Positions 30,628 to 39,590 of a stretch of DNA of 64,000 nucleotides are shown here, in pieces. Source of the DNA: Bartonella grahamii subsp. shimonis (GTDB lineage: Bacteria > Pseudomonadota > Alphaproteobacteria > Rhizobiales > Rhizobiaceae). The notes beneath the pieces are model-generated. The model did no database searches, was not told where the DNA came from, and saw nothing but the letters and a program-made list of their open reading frames with translations. Numbering within the stretch: the first letter of the stretch is position 1; each line of letters opens with the position of its first letter. The stretch lies in the NCBI RefSeq assembly GCF_036327415.1, contig NZ_CP123961.1:1426001-1490000 (forward strand), written 5' to 3'. The position numbers and the translations under genes were made by a program.

Positions 30628-32268
30628 ATGGGTTATAATAAACAAAAATTAGAACTTAACTGGATTGGAAAAGAAAAACGCCCAAAACTAGAGCCTCGTA
30701 TCTTATTAGAAGATCTTGAAAAATCTTATCACGCTTCGCATCAAATATCATCCCAAGATATTTTTGATAATAAACTTATTTTTGGTGACAATTTGCTCGT
30801 ACTCAAAGCACTTGAACAAGAATATATGGGGAAGGTAAAATGTATCTATATCGATCCGCCTTATAATACAGGGAATGCCTTTGAACATTATGAAGATGGT
30901 TTAGAGCATTCCCTATGGCTCAGCCTTATGAGAGACAGGTTAGAATTGTTACATCATTTACTGGCAGATGATGGAAGTATCTGGATATCAATTGATGATG
31001 ATGAACAAGCCTATCTTAAAGTGATGATGGATGAAATTTTTGGTCGCCAAAATTTTATCAACAACATTATTTGGCAAAAAAAATTTGCTCCGCAGAATGA
31101 TGCAAAGTGGCTTTCAGACAATCATGATTTCGTGATAGTTTATGCCAAAGATAAAACGATTTGGCGCCCTCAATTGCTTCCTCGTTCAAGCGATATGGAT
31201 GCGCGCTATAAAAATCCTGATAATGATCCGCGTGGGTTATGGCAATCTGGAGATCTATCCGTAAAAAGAGTAACGCCTAAGGATATTTATGAAATCATCA
31301 CACCTTCTGGACGCAAGGTGATGCCTCCTAATGGTAGAAGTTGGGCTATAAGTGAAAAAAAATTCTCTGAATTATTAAAAGATAATCGTATTTGGTTTGG
31401 AACAGATAATAATGGAGTGCCACGTATTAAGCGTTTTTTATCAGAAGTAAAAAATGGTATGGTTTCAATGACGATTTGGCCCTATACAGAAGTGGGACAC
31501 AACCAAGATGCCAAAAGAGAAGTCAAAGTTTTTAATTCTGATAATGTTTTTACAACTCCCAAACCTGAGCGTTTAATGGAGCGCATCATTCAACTTGCCA
31601 CAAATCCCGGTGATCTTGTTTTAGATTCCTTTGCTGGTTCTGGTACGACTGGTGCTGTTGCTCATAAAATGGGACGCAAGTGGATTATGATTGAACTTGG
31701 TGAGCATTGTCACACCCACATTATCCCACGTTTAAAACAAGTTATTGATGGAACTGATCAGGGGGGAATTTCCAAAAGTGTCAATTGGCAAGGTGGCGGT
31801 GGATTTCGCTATTATCGTCTTGCACCTTCTTTATTACAAAAAGATCCATGGGGACAATGGATTATCAGTCGCGAATATAATGCTGCGATGCTTTCAGAAG
31901 CAATGTGCAAACATATGGGATTTACCTATGCACCTGATGAAAATCATTATTGGATGCAAGGGTATTCAACCGAAACAGATTATATTTACGTCACAACCAG
32001 CGCCATGTCTCATGAACAACTCCGTATAATGAGTGAAGAGGTAGGCTCTCATCGTACACTGCTGATTTGTTGTACAGCCTTTGATACGAAATCAGCATCA
32101 TTTGAAAATCTGACACTCACTAAAATCCCCCGTGCAGTATTAGAAAAATGCGAATGGGGAAGGGATGATTACAGTTTAAATATAGCCAATCTTGAACCAA
32201 TGATTATGGTAAAAGAAAACAACAAAGATAAAGATATTGCGCAAGCAGAATTAGATTTATTTGAATAA
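30628..32268 (+). CDS. Type III restriction-modification DNA methyltransferase (Mod)
   Basis: Site-specific adenine-N6 methyltransferase, the recognition and modification subunit of a type III R-M system, 546 residues. It is beta-class: catalytic motif IV 'DPPYNTGNAF' starts at D76 and precedes the AdoMet-binding motif I 'DSFAGSGTTG' at 333. The region between (about 130-300) should be the target recognition domain. No simple-sequence repeat is seen in the gene, so phase variation of the kind known for other type III mod genes is not indicated. AAGGA lies seven bases before the ATG. The restriction subunit follows 22 bases on. The gene is intact. Confidence 0.93.
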   Translation: MGYNKQKLELNWIGKEKRPKLEPRILLEDLEKSYHASHQISSQDIFDNKLIFGDNLLVLKALEQEYMGKVKCIYIDPPYNTGNAFEHYEDGLEHSLWLSLMRDRLELLHHLLADDGSIWISIDDDEQAYLKVMMDEIFGRQNFINNIIWQKKFAPQNDAKWLSDNHDFVIVYAKDKTIWRPQLLPRSSDMDARYKNPDNDPRGLWQSGDLSVKRVTPKDIYEIITPSGRKVMPPNGRSWAISEKKFSELLKDNRIWFGTDNNGVPRIKRFLSEVKNGMVSMTIWPYTEVGHNQDAKREVKVFNSDNVFTTPKPERLMERIIQLATNPGDLVLDSFAGSGTTGAVAHKMGRKWIMIELGEHCHTHIIPRLKQVIDGTDQGGISKSVNWQGGGGFRYYRLAPSLLQKDPWGQWIISREYNAAMLSEAMCKHMGFTYAPDENHYWMQGYSTETDYIYVTTSAMSHEQLRIMSEEVGSHRTLLICCTAFDTKSASFENLTLTKIPRAVLEKCEWGRDDYSLNIANLEPMIMVKENNKDKDIAQAELDLFE

Positions 32269-32290
32269 TATATAAAAAGCGGAGTTTTTC

Positions 32291-35041
32291 ATGAACGCTG
32301 TTGAAAAAAGGATTTCTGCTCGCTTATCGTTGCGTGATCCTCAACGTGAATCTTTAAATATTTTGGTAAAAATCTTAGAAAATATAGAACTTTCTAAAAA
32401 TGCTAATTTGGTTGCAGAGTTAGAAGTGATAAAAAATCTTTATCCTTCTGTACAAGATTTTGAACGAAACTTTCCCTCTTTTTGTTTTGCCTTAGCAACG
32501 GGTGTTGGAAAAACACGACTTATGGGTGCTTTTATCAGCTATCTTTATTTAACAGGTCGCAGTCGCCATTTTTTTGTTTTAGCGCCAAATTTGACTATTT
32601 ATGAAAAGTTAAAACAGGATTTTAGTCCCCAAAGTCCGAAGTATGTTTTCAGTGGAATGAGTGAATTTATTGCCAATAGACCTGTTATTATTACAGGTGA
32701 AGATTATGAAAGTGGTAAAGGTATTCGCGCTGATGAACACCATTTTCAAGGACAAAAGCGTTTGTTTGAGAATAGAGATACGGCCTTTATCAATATTTTT
32801 AATATTTCTAAAATTAATACAACAGATAATAAAAAAGGCGCATTAAAATCTAGTATTCCGCGGATTAAACGCTTACAAGAGACGATTGGCGAAAGTTATT
32901 TTGATTATCTCGCAAATCTTCCTGATTTAGTTTTGTTAATGGATGAAGCACATCGTTATCGTGCTTCTGCTGGTGCAGCGGCAATTAATGAGTTAAAACC
33001 TGTTTTAGGAATAGAGCTTACCGCGACACCAAAAACAATAGGTGCAAAACCTGTAGATTTTAAAAATGTTGTCTATAGTTATTCACTTGCAGAGGCTATG
33101 AGGGATGGTTTTGTAAAAGAACCTGCTGTTGCTACACGTAAAGATTTTCAACCTCGAAATTATACATCTGAGCAATTAGAACATATCAAATTACAAGATG
33201 CAATTCATGCCCATGAAAATGTGAAAGCAGATTTAATTGTTTATGCAAAAGATTATAACAAAAAGTTCGTTAAGCCTTTTATTTTAGTTGTCGCTCAAGA
33301 TACAAATCATGCACAAAAACTACGGAATTTATTGGAATCAGATGAATTTTTCGCAGGGGCTTATAAGGGAAAAGTTTTAGAGATTCATACAAAACAGTCA
33401 AATATAGAAGAAGATCAAAATATTCAAAAGCTTATTGCGATTGAGGATCCACAAGAGCCAACAGAAATTGTTGTTCACGTTAATAAATTAAAGGAGGGGT
33501 GGGATGTTACTAATCTCTATACTATTGTACCATTGCGTGCATCAGCTTCAGAAATTTTAACAGAGCAAACAATTGGGCGTGGATTGCGTTTGCCTTATGG
33601 ATGTAGAACAGGTGTAGAAGCTATTGATCGTTTAACAATTATTGCGCATGATCGTTTTCAAGATATTATTGATCGTGCAAACGATCCAAATTCAATTATT
33701 AAAAAGCATATTGAGATTGGAATAGGGGGGGATGTACCTTCTGAAAAGTCGGATATTGTGACGGTTCCATGTCAAGTAGAAGCTTTATTTATGCAAACGG
33801 TGGTAACACATAATTCCGATATAAATGGAGCACCTGATTTACAGGGTATCATATTACGTAATACAGCTTCTCCTACATTAACGCCTGAAGAGCAAGATAT
33901 TGCAGCGATCGCGTGGGATTTTATCAAAGAGAATGATAAACTGCCAAGTTCTCAAATGCTTTGTTCTGTGCAGATACAAGAAAAAATTGCTAATAAAGTT
34001 ATGAATATTAAGCCTTCATCACAAAAGTCTCTTGTGTCAAAAGTGGTTATAATTTTGACAAAACAATTAGCAGAATTGATGATAGATATTCCCAATATTG
34101 TACTCATTCCTTCGCGTGAGGTTACTTATGGTTTTTCTGATTTTGATTTGGAAAATTTAGAAAACTTAAATTTGCAACCTGTTAGTAAAGAACTTTTAAT
34201 TCGAGAATTGCGTACCCATAAAAGCATTTTTCTCACATCTAAGAATGAATATGTCAAAGAGCCTCATCTTGAAAACTACATTATTCGTGGTTTGATTGAT
34301 AATGACTTTGTCGATTATGATAACCATACGCTCTTATTACGAAAATTAGCTAGTCAGATAGTAGAACATTTCCGATCTTATTTACCCAATGATGCAGCCG
34401 TTGAAAACGTATTAATTCACTATCAACATAAGCTTACTAGTTTTATTGTTGCGCAATTAAGAGAACATCAATGGGAAACGCAAAAAGATTATGAGGTTAA
34501 AGTGACACGGGGTTTTACAACTTTATCGCCTATCCATTATGTGTTACCGCAAGGGACGTCTCCTCTTGATTTTCGTAATATTCCTGCCATTAAAAGCGAT
34601 ATTAAGAAACTTGTATTCAGCGGCTTTAGAAAATGCTGTTATCCTTTACAAAAGTTTGATTCAGTAGAAGGGGAGTTACGATTTGCTCAGATATTAGAGG
34701 ATGATGCACAAGTATTGAAATGGATGAAACCTGTACGGGGTTTTTTCAGAATAGAATATGATAAAGGATCAACTTATGAACCGGACTTTGTTGTAGAAAC
34801 GAAGGATGCCAAGTATCTTTGTGAGCCTAAAAAAGTCTCTGAAATGCAAAATCCTATTGTTTTAAAAAAGAAAGAAGCTGCAGTTCAATGGTGTTGTCAT
34901 GCAACGCGCTATGCGGCTACTTATGGCGGTAAAAAATGGTATTATGTTCTTATTCCCCATGATGCTATTAAAGCAAATAGTAGTTTTAAAGGTTTATGTG
35001 CTGAGTTTACCATTTCAGAATCTATACTTGAAAGCTCATAA
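32291..35041 (+). CDS. Type III restriction enzyme subunit (Res), helicase-nuclease
   Basis: ATP-dependent DNA-cleaving subunit of the type III system, 916 residues. The superfamily 2 helicase motor shows Walker A 'ATGVGKTRL' at 69-77, the DEAH box at 218-221, motif III 'LTATPK', and motif VI-like 'EQTIGRGLRLP'. The C-terminal endonuclease is a PD-(D/E)XK domain with D832, E836 and K838 in 'EPDFVVETKD'. Nothing is missing, so with the intact Mod the system may be active. It starts 22 bases after mod behind the leader GCGGAGTTTTTCAT, a sequence that reappears in front of the HrgA-like gene. Confidence 0.93.
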   Translation: MNAVEKRISARLSLRDPQRESLNILVKILENIELSKNANLVAELEVIKNLYPSVQDFERNFPSFCFALATGVGKTRLMGAFISYLYLTGRSRHFFVLAPNLTIYEKLKQDFSPQSPKYVFSGMSEFIANRPVIITGEDYESGKGIRADEHHFQGQKRLFENRDTAFINIFNISKINTTDNKKGALKSSIPRIKRLQETIGESYFDYLANLPDLVLLMDEAHRYRASAGAAAINELKPVLGIELTATPKTIGAKPVDFKNVVYSYSLAEAMRDGFVKEPAVATRKDFQPRNYTSEQLEHIKLQDAIHAHENVKADLIVYAKDYNKKFVKPFILVVAQDTNHAQKLRNLLESDEFFAGAYKGKVLEIHTKQSNIEEDQNIQKLIAIEDPQEPTEIVVHVNKLKEGWDVTNLYTIVPLRASASEILTEQTIGRGLRLPYGCRTGVEAIDRLTIIAHDRFQDIIDRANDPNSIIKKHIEIGIGGDVPSEKSDIVTVPCQVEALFMQTVVTHNSDINGAPDLQGIILRNTASPTLTPEEQDIAAIAWDFIKENDKLPSSQMLCSVQIQEKIANKVMNIKPSSQKSLVSKVVIILTKQLAELMIDIPNIVLIPSREVTYGFSDFDLENLENLNLQPVSKELLIRELRTHKSIFLTSKNEYVKEPHLENYIIRGLIDNDFVDYDNHTLLLRKLASQIVEHFRSYLPNDAAVENVLIHYQHKLTSFIVAQLREHQWETQKDYEVKVTRGFTTLSPIHYVLPQGTSPLDFRNIPAIKSDIKKLVFSGFRKCCYPLQKFDSVEGELRFAQILEDDAQVLKWMKPVRGFFRIEYDKGSTYEPDFVVETKDAKYLCEPKKVSEMQNPIVLKKKEAAVQWCCHATRYAATYGGKKWYYVLIPHDAIKANSSFKGLCAEFTISESILESS

Positions 35042-35288
35042 CTTATTTTCTTCAAAAATAAAACACATAAGTTTTTTAATTGACGGATGTGAGGTTCAAT
35101 CAAATGTTTGAATAATTATTTTTAATTTTTTGCACTATCGCATCATTAATTTAAAAATATTAGGGATTTTTGAAATTTAAAAAATTATTTTTTTAATTTC
35201 AAAAAACTTAAATAGTTTATTGTTCTTTCATTTAAAAATCCTGAATTATAATGAAATATCCAGAGGGTGAAAGGGCGGAGTTTTTCAT
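35042..35288. other. Gap between res and the HrgA-like gene, with an AT hairpin
   Basis: 247 very AT-rich bases. An 11-bp inverted repeat, TTTTTGAAATT at 35167-35177 and AATTTCAAAAA at 35195-35205, encloses a T-rich loop and could weaken transcription or act as a poor terminator. The last 14 bases, GCGGAGTTTTTCAT, repeat the leader of res. Confidence 0.5.
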
Positions 35289-36227
35289 ATGACTTTGAAT
35301 TTAACAAACACTGTTTTTAATTTTTTAAAGAAAAATCCGACAAAAAAATTTACAGCTCGAGAAATTGCCCAATGGATATTTGAAAATTATCCAGAAAAAT
35401 GCCGTCAAAAACAAAAGTATTCAACAGCAATAATCACTCCCCTTAATAGTGATGCAGCTCTTATTCAGCAAATTGTTTCTGAAATAGGAGCAAAACGCCC
35501 TCAGTTACAAAAGCGTTATTCAGAAATTAAAACCACTGAAGGACGACCACGGCAATATTATTTTACTAAACAAACAGACAGTGCTGAAATTGATGCAGTA
35601 GAGGACAATGCAAAGAGTAGAAAAGAAGATGGCTTTGTTAAAGAGCATGATTTTTATCCGTTATTATCTAAATTTTTATGGTCAGAGCTTGCAGTTTATA
35701 GCAAGCGCATTAATGAGAAATGTTCTCGTAATAAACATGGTGCAGGCGGAAATAAATGGCTTTATCCAGATCTCGTAGGAATGCAAGATTTAAGCAGGGA
35801 ATGGAATCGTGAAATTAAAGATTGTATTTTGCAATATTTTGATAAAAAAACAAAGCTTTGGTCTTTTGAAGTAAAAATTCTCATCAATCGTTCAAATTTA
35901 CGAAAAGCATTTTTTCAAACAGTTAGTAATTCTTCATGGGCTAATTTGAGTTATTTAGTTGCTAGTGAAATTGAAGGGGTCGATACATTAAAAGAGCTTC
36001 GGATGCTTTCAAGTTTGCATGGAATTGGATTTATAAGACTTAATAAGGAAAACTCTTCCGAGAGTGAGATCTTAATTCCTGCCAAAGAACGTAGTGATAT
36101 TGACTGGGATACTGCTAATAGATTAGTGGAAGAAAACAAAGATTTTCTTGATTATATTAAGCTCATTCGTCAATTTTATCAAACTGGCGAGATGCGTCCA
36201 CTAGATTGGGATCATATGTATCCATGA
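35289..36227 (+). CDS. HrgA-like protein (COG2958): HARE-HTH domain plus putative PD-(D/E)XK nuclease
   Basis: A 312-residue protein encoded behind mod-res. Residues 1-90 look like a HARE-HTH winged-helix domain ('LKKNPTKKFTAREIAQWI', ending 'EGRPRQYYFT'), a fold often fused to restriction enzymes. After an acidic linker (about 95-115), residues 120-230 hold 'YPDLVG' with D161 and 'WSFEVKI' with E194 and K196, a spacing that fits a PD-(D/E)XK nuclease core. HrgA of Helicobacter pylori replaces a restriction gene at a known R-M locus, so a restriction-linked role is reasonable; cleavage is my inference. It may be a second effector or a modification-dependent nuclease. A terminator-like hairpin follows. 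Confidence 0.72.
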   Translation: MTLNLTNTVFNFLKKNPTKKFTAREIAQWIFENYPEKCRQKQKYSTAIITPLNSDAALIQQIVSEIGAKRPQLQKRYSEIKTTEGRPRQYYFTKQTDSAEIDAVEDNAKSRKEDGFVKEHDFYPLLSKFLWSELAVYSKRINEKCSRNKHGAGGNKWLYPDLVGMQDLSREWNREIKDCILQYFDKKTKLWSFEVKILINRSNLRKAFFQTVSNSSWANLSYLVASEIEGVDTLKELRMLSSLHGIGFIRLNKENSSESEILIPAKERSDIDWDTANRLVEENKDFLDYIKLIRQFYQTGEMRPLDWDHMYP

Positions 36228-36270
36228 GGGGTATTTTTAAAAAGACTCTATTGTTTAAAAGCCCTTTTTC

Positions 36271-36300
36271 AGAGTGATAAAAAATCACTCTAACTATTTT
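36271..36300 (+). terminator. Probable terminator of the mod-res-hrgA unit
   Basis: Eight-base stem AGAGTGAT / ATCACTCT around an A5 loop, 44 bases after the hrgA-like stop, followed by the T-rich AACTATTTTATTT. A moderate hairpin without a clean T run. Confidence 0.5.
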
Positions 36301-36860
36301 ATTTGACTTATTATAATATAATGTATTGATTTATAATGTTAATTAGTTTTTTAAACTTAAATGAAGGGGGAATATCTTAGCATTCAATCCTTTTAAACCA
36401 TCTTATATTGATATCTTATCAATCAAAATTGCTTGCGTGCAACCTCATGAGTGGGGTTGAGTAGGGGAAGAATAAAAATTCTGTTTTAGACCCATTCTAT
36501 TTTTTGTGTGGGGCATGATTCCACTAGATACTAGACTTAATGATTATAATAAAATTTTCTATTGTAGAGAGTGAAATTCAACTTTTTTATTTGTTTACAT
36601 AAAGCATTGAAAACATTACTCTCTCATATTGAAGTCTTCTTACGGAGAATTTATACCGCTATTTTTTTAATTTCCATTGCTGTTCGCTTTGATTATTATT
36701 AAGGTTTTTGTTATCCAAAGTGAACATTCAAAAAAACATTAATTTTATAAAATATCCACACAATTTACTCATTTCTTGAAATAGATTTTAAAAAATAAAT
36801 TTCTCTCACATCTTATGGTAAAGGAAGTCTATACTGTCACAGTTTGCCATAATACTCTCT
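36301..36860. other. Intergenic, nothing recognised
   Basis: About 560 bases between the hrgA terminator (plus) and the end of sodC (minus). No intact gene and no trace of a SufA-type gene displaced by the restriction cassette. Composition is AT-rich with short runs. Confidence 0.5.
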
Positions 36861-37397
36861 TTATTTTTCAATAATACCGCACGCCAAACGCGCACCACCT
36901 CCGCCAAGCGGTAATGGTTTGTCTGATTGATTGTCTGCCCCTAAATGAATAACTAAAGAGCGCCCTTTAATTTCAGAGATTTTTTTTAATCGTGGAGCAA
37001 GAACGCTCATCGTGGCATATCCTTGCTTATCAACATAGAGTGCTGGTAAATCACCAAGATGACCATTGACATTATAAGGTCCTAAATGTTTTCCGGTATG
37101 TTCCGGATCATAATGTCCACCTGCGTTTCCACCAATTATACCATCTTTTGTATCGCATGAAGGATTTACATGTACATGAAAACCATGCATCCCTTCTGAT
37201 AAAGTAGATAAATTAGGAATGAAAATCAAACCGTATGTATTTTCTTCAATTTTAATGTTACCAATAGGCTTTTTTGAATTATTAGCTTCTAATTTATAAA
37301 TATTTACTTGTGTTGATAGTGCTAATGCAGAATTTTTATGAATTAAAAATGCCATAAAAACCAATAATGATAATAATATTTTTTTCATAAAATACAT
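36861..37397 (-). CDS. sodC: Periplasmic Cu/Zn superoxide dismutase
   Basis: Secreted enzyme turning superoxide into peroxide and oxygen, helpful against host oxidative burst. It has 178 residues with a signal peptide to about residue 26 ('ALA'). The copper and zinc ligands are in 'HGFHVHVNPSCD', 'GGHYDPEHTGKH' and 'SLVIHLGADN', and a disulfide pair is offered by 'PSCD' and 'RLACGI'; the 'PLPLGGGGARLACG' end is typical of bacterial SodC. Upstream AAAGG favours the first ATG at 37397; a second ATG lies nine bases later. The gene stands alone on the minus strand. Confidence 0.94.
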   Translation of the reverse strand: MYFMKKILLSLLVFMAFLIHKNSALALSTQVNIYKLEANNSKKPIGNIKIEENTYGLIFIPNLSTLSEGMHGFHVHVNPSCDTKDGIIGGNAGGHYDPEHTGKHLGPYNVNGHLGDLPALYVDKQGYATMSVLAPRLKKISEIKGRSLVIHLGADNQSDKPLPLGGGGARLACGIIEK

Positions 37398-37831
37398 TTA
37401 TACTTACCTTTAAATAAATCTTATATATAAAAATAATTATTAATTAAATATTATTAATAATAATCTATATTATTAAATATTATATAAGTGTCTTAAATTG
37501 AACTTTAAGTAAAATAATTTACATATAAATATTCTTTCTTAGAAAGAGCAAATAAATTAAATTATATATATATATATTCCTGAACATAACTTTTATTTTT
37601 TGATCTATAAAAAATGTAGCTTTTATAGATTGATAATTATATCTCGCTTACATTTCTTCAAGAGATGCTTTTAAAAAAGCTCCTTTTTTGAAAATACAAA
37701 AAATTAAAAAAGAAATTTCAATAATTTAACTATTATTTTATTTATAATATGATGATCGTTTCATCAAAAAACAGAACATATAATTTGTTGATGATTTAAT
37801 TGTTTTTCATAGAAAAAATGACAAGAAATTT
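37398..37831. other. sodC upstream region, very AT-rich
   Basis: 434 bases between sodC and the small glycine-rich gene, both minus. There is a (TA) tract at about 37563-37576 and a short hairpin, GCTTTT / AAAAGC near 37669-37682. The sodC promoter must lie here, but I cannot pick a convincing -35/-10 pair. Confidence 0.5.
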
Positions 37832-38173
37832 TTATTCATTATGAAGTTTATGAGAGAAAGAATTATTATGATTTATATAAATTTCCCATAAAATACAGCA
37901 TATACCGACACTCCCTCCCATTCCTGATCCTATCAGTGCTCCTATTATCATTCCAGCAGAAAGTGCTACTCCTATACCCATTGCAATAACTGGACCAAAC
38001 CCTGGAAGAGCAATATACCCATAAGCTGCAAGAGTTGTTGCGATAGCTCCTGATATGCTACCATTTAAACCGCCAATGAAAGCAAATTCTTTAATAGAAT
38101 AGCAGCACTTTTTTAAATTTTTTTTCTTACAACTATGAAAAGAAACGTTGCTGTAAGTTTTAAAATCAATCAT
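37832..38173 (-). CDS. Small glycine-zipper membrane protein, unrecognised
   Basis: A 113-residue protein with a basic, Cys-containing N-terminus ('SCKKKNLKKCC') followed by two or three hydrophobic Gly/Ala-rich helices spanning about residues 30-95, among them 'ALPGFGPVIAMGIGVALS' and 'GMIIGALIGSGMGGSVG'. Repeated G-x3-G spacing is a glycine zipper, seen in membrane-packing and some pore-forming peptides. I choose ATG 38173 because it overlaps the stop of the upstream gene as ATGATTGA, a coupling arrangement; the frame is open to 38218. No family assigned. Function could be envelope stress, bacteriocin-like or structural; the sequence does not decide. Confidence 0.6.
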   Translation of the reverse strand: MIDFKTYSNVSFHSCKKKNLKKCCYSIKEFAFIGGLNGSISGAIATTLAAYGYIALPGFGPVIAMGIGVALSAGMIIGALIGSGMGGSVGICCILWEIYINHNNSFSHKLHNE

Positions 38174-38510
38174 ATTTTTTTCTTTCACTTTGAATGCTAA
38201 CTGTTCCTGAATAGTCAACGGATACGAAAAAATGGGACTTTTTAAATTTTACTAAAGCACGCCAAATTCCTGTGTCATCTAAACGCAATCGTTTAATATT
38301 CTCAAAACCATTTTGCATAAGACAATTTTTAACTTGTGAAGCAGTAAATGAGTTTTGACCTATTTTAGTGACATTTTGAGTAGAGCTATAGGTAAAGGTT
38401 TGACAATAAGGAAGATGAAAAACTTCACTGATTGAAGTAGTGACTATCAATGAAACACATACAATCATTATCAGAAAAATACTTAATTTCAAAAATTTAT
38501 TTAGTTTCAT
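38166..38510 (-). CDS. Small exported protein with PepSY-like domain
   Basis: 114 residues: an N-terminal hydrophobic segment (8-28) serving as signal or anchor, then a domain 'SQVKNCLMQNGFENIKRLRL' ... 'WRALVKFKKSHFFVSVDYSG', which follows the PepSY pattern of a helix, an aromatic strand, and a strand ending in D-x-x-G-x-V. PepSY domains are periplasmic and often modulate enzymes or sense ligands. It is the first gene of a two-gene unit, overlapping the glycine-zipper gene by eight bases. I am fairly sure the gene is real, less so of the domain. Confidence 0.6.
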   Translation of the reverse strand: MKLNKFLKLSIFLIMIVCVSLIVTTSISEVFHLPYCQTFTYSSTQNVTKIGQNSFTASQVKNCLMQNGFENIKRLRLDDTGIWRALVKFKKSHFFVSVDYSGTVSIQSERKKYD

Positions 38511-39152
38511 CTTGTCACCATTTGTTAAAACAACACTTCATTAACCTCTGTGTTATTAACAGGTTCCCAAGATGATTTTATTTTTAATATTATACTTAAC
38601 AATAAAAAGTTTTGAAAATCTATTGATTAATAAAACTGTTTTTTATTAAAATTAATGTTATAAAATAACTATTTCAAAATGGTATTATTTTTATTTGCTT
38701 TATAGTACAAAATTTAACAGATATGATTTCGCAAGATATCTTTACAAATTTCAGCTATAGTCTATAATTAAGTTTTCTCTATTTCATATCAGTATGCTAA
38801 ATATATAATACTTTTTAATAAAAAATGATTTATATTAATGTTACTTATAGATGTTTTATTAGAAAGAACAAAAATATTTTTTACATTAGTAATAGATATG
38901 ATTCGAAATGTAATATTAAACATAGAACGATTATATCGCTTATTATTTCTTATTGATAACACATAGATTTATAATGGTGACTCATTGTTTTATATATTAA
39001 ATAAGCATCTAAAATATCGTATAATTCTTCCATTTCAAATCTGTTTATTCTAAATCAATTAAAATCATTCGTACGTCATAAAAGGAGCTAGCGTATGATA
39101 AAAGGATAAATAACGCTTCTTAGAAAGACTTCCAGATATAAGGGGTGTCTAG
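38511..39152. other. Intergenic, nothing recognised
   Basis: About 640 bases upstream of the PepSY-like gene. AT-rich with stops in all frames. The promoter of the small gene pair must be in the first part. No repeats or hairpins strong enough to list. Confidence 0.5.
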
Positions 39153-39318
39153 AAATTAGAGGATGATAAATATAATAATGGCGCAAGCTTGTTTCTTCAT
39201 AAGCGTTAAAAATGATAGCGTTTAATAGTTTTCCGTTTATACCACTAACGGAGTGTCATTGTGAAACGGGTTTAGGTTTCAGATGTTACTTTAAAACGAG
39301 CACGTAAATTAATAGAAT
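39153..39318 (+). pseudogene. Remnant of a P4-type phage integrase (N-terminal part)
   Basis: The frame from 39153 reads 'KYNNGASLFLHKR', a stop, then 'FSVYTTNG', and after a shift 'VSDVTLKRARKLIE' with a stop at 39316-39318. This follows, piece by piece, the DUF4102-type N-terminus of P4-family tyrosine integrases (pattern K-Y-x-D-G-x-G-L-x-L, then W-x-x-R-Y, then L-G-x-x-x-D-V-S-L-x-x-A-R). Several stops and shifts; the catalytic domain is absent. A related remnant lies at 50319. Confidence 0.6.
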
Positions 39319-39590
39319 GAACACTATAGTATAAATTTTTTACAAAAACTTTTGAACGATACTCTGAATTATATTTCTTAAAAAACTAAACAATTCCTTT
39401 TTGTTATGCGTAAGGCTAAATTCTAAAACATTCTTAAATATTTATATCAAAAAATGTATAGTAGAACATTGTGTTTTTAATGGATAAAATTACTTTCAAA
39501 ACGCATTATTAAAAATAATTATTTCTTTGGTTATTGATATCTTATGAACTTATTATTATTTGTCTATTTTACATTATTACCCATGATTGC
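39319..39590. other. Intergenic after integrase remnant, nothing recognised
   Basis: 272 AT-rich bases running to the end of the hydroxylase gene. I searched by eye for more of the integrase but see no further match. Confidence 0.45.

Noticed and set aside
30628..32268. Phase-variable mod gene
   Set aside because: No tandem simple repeats in the coding region or its leader.
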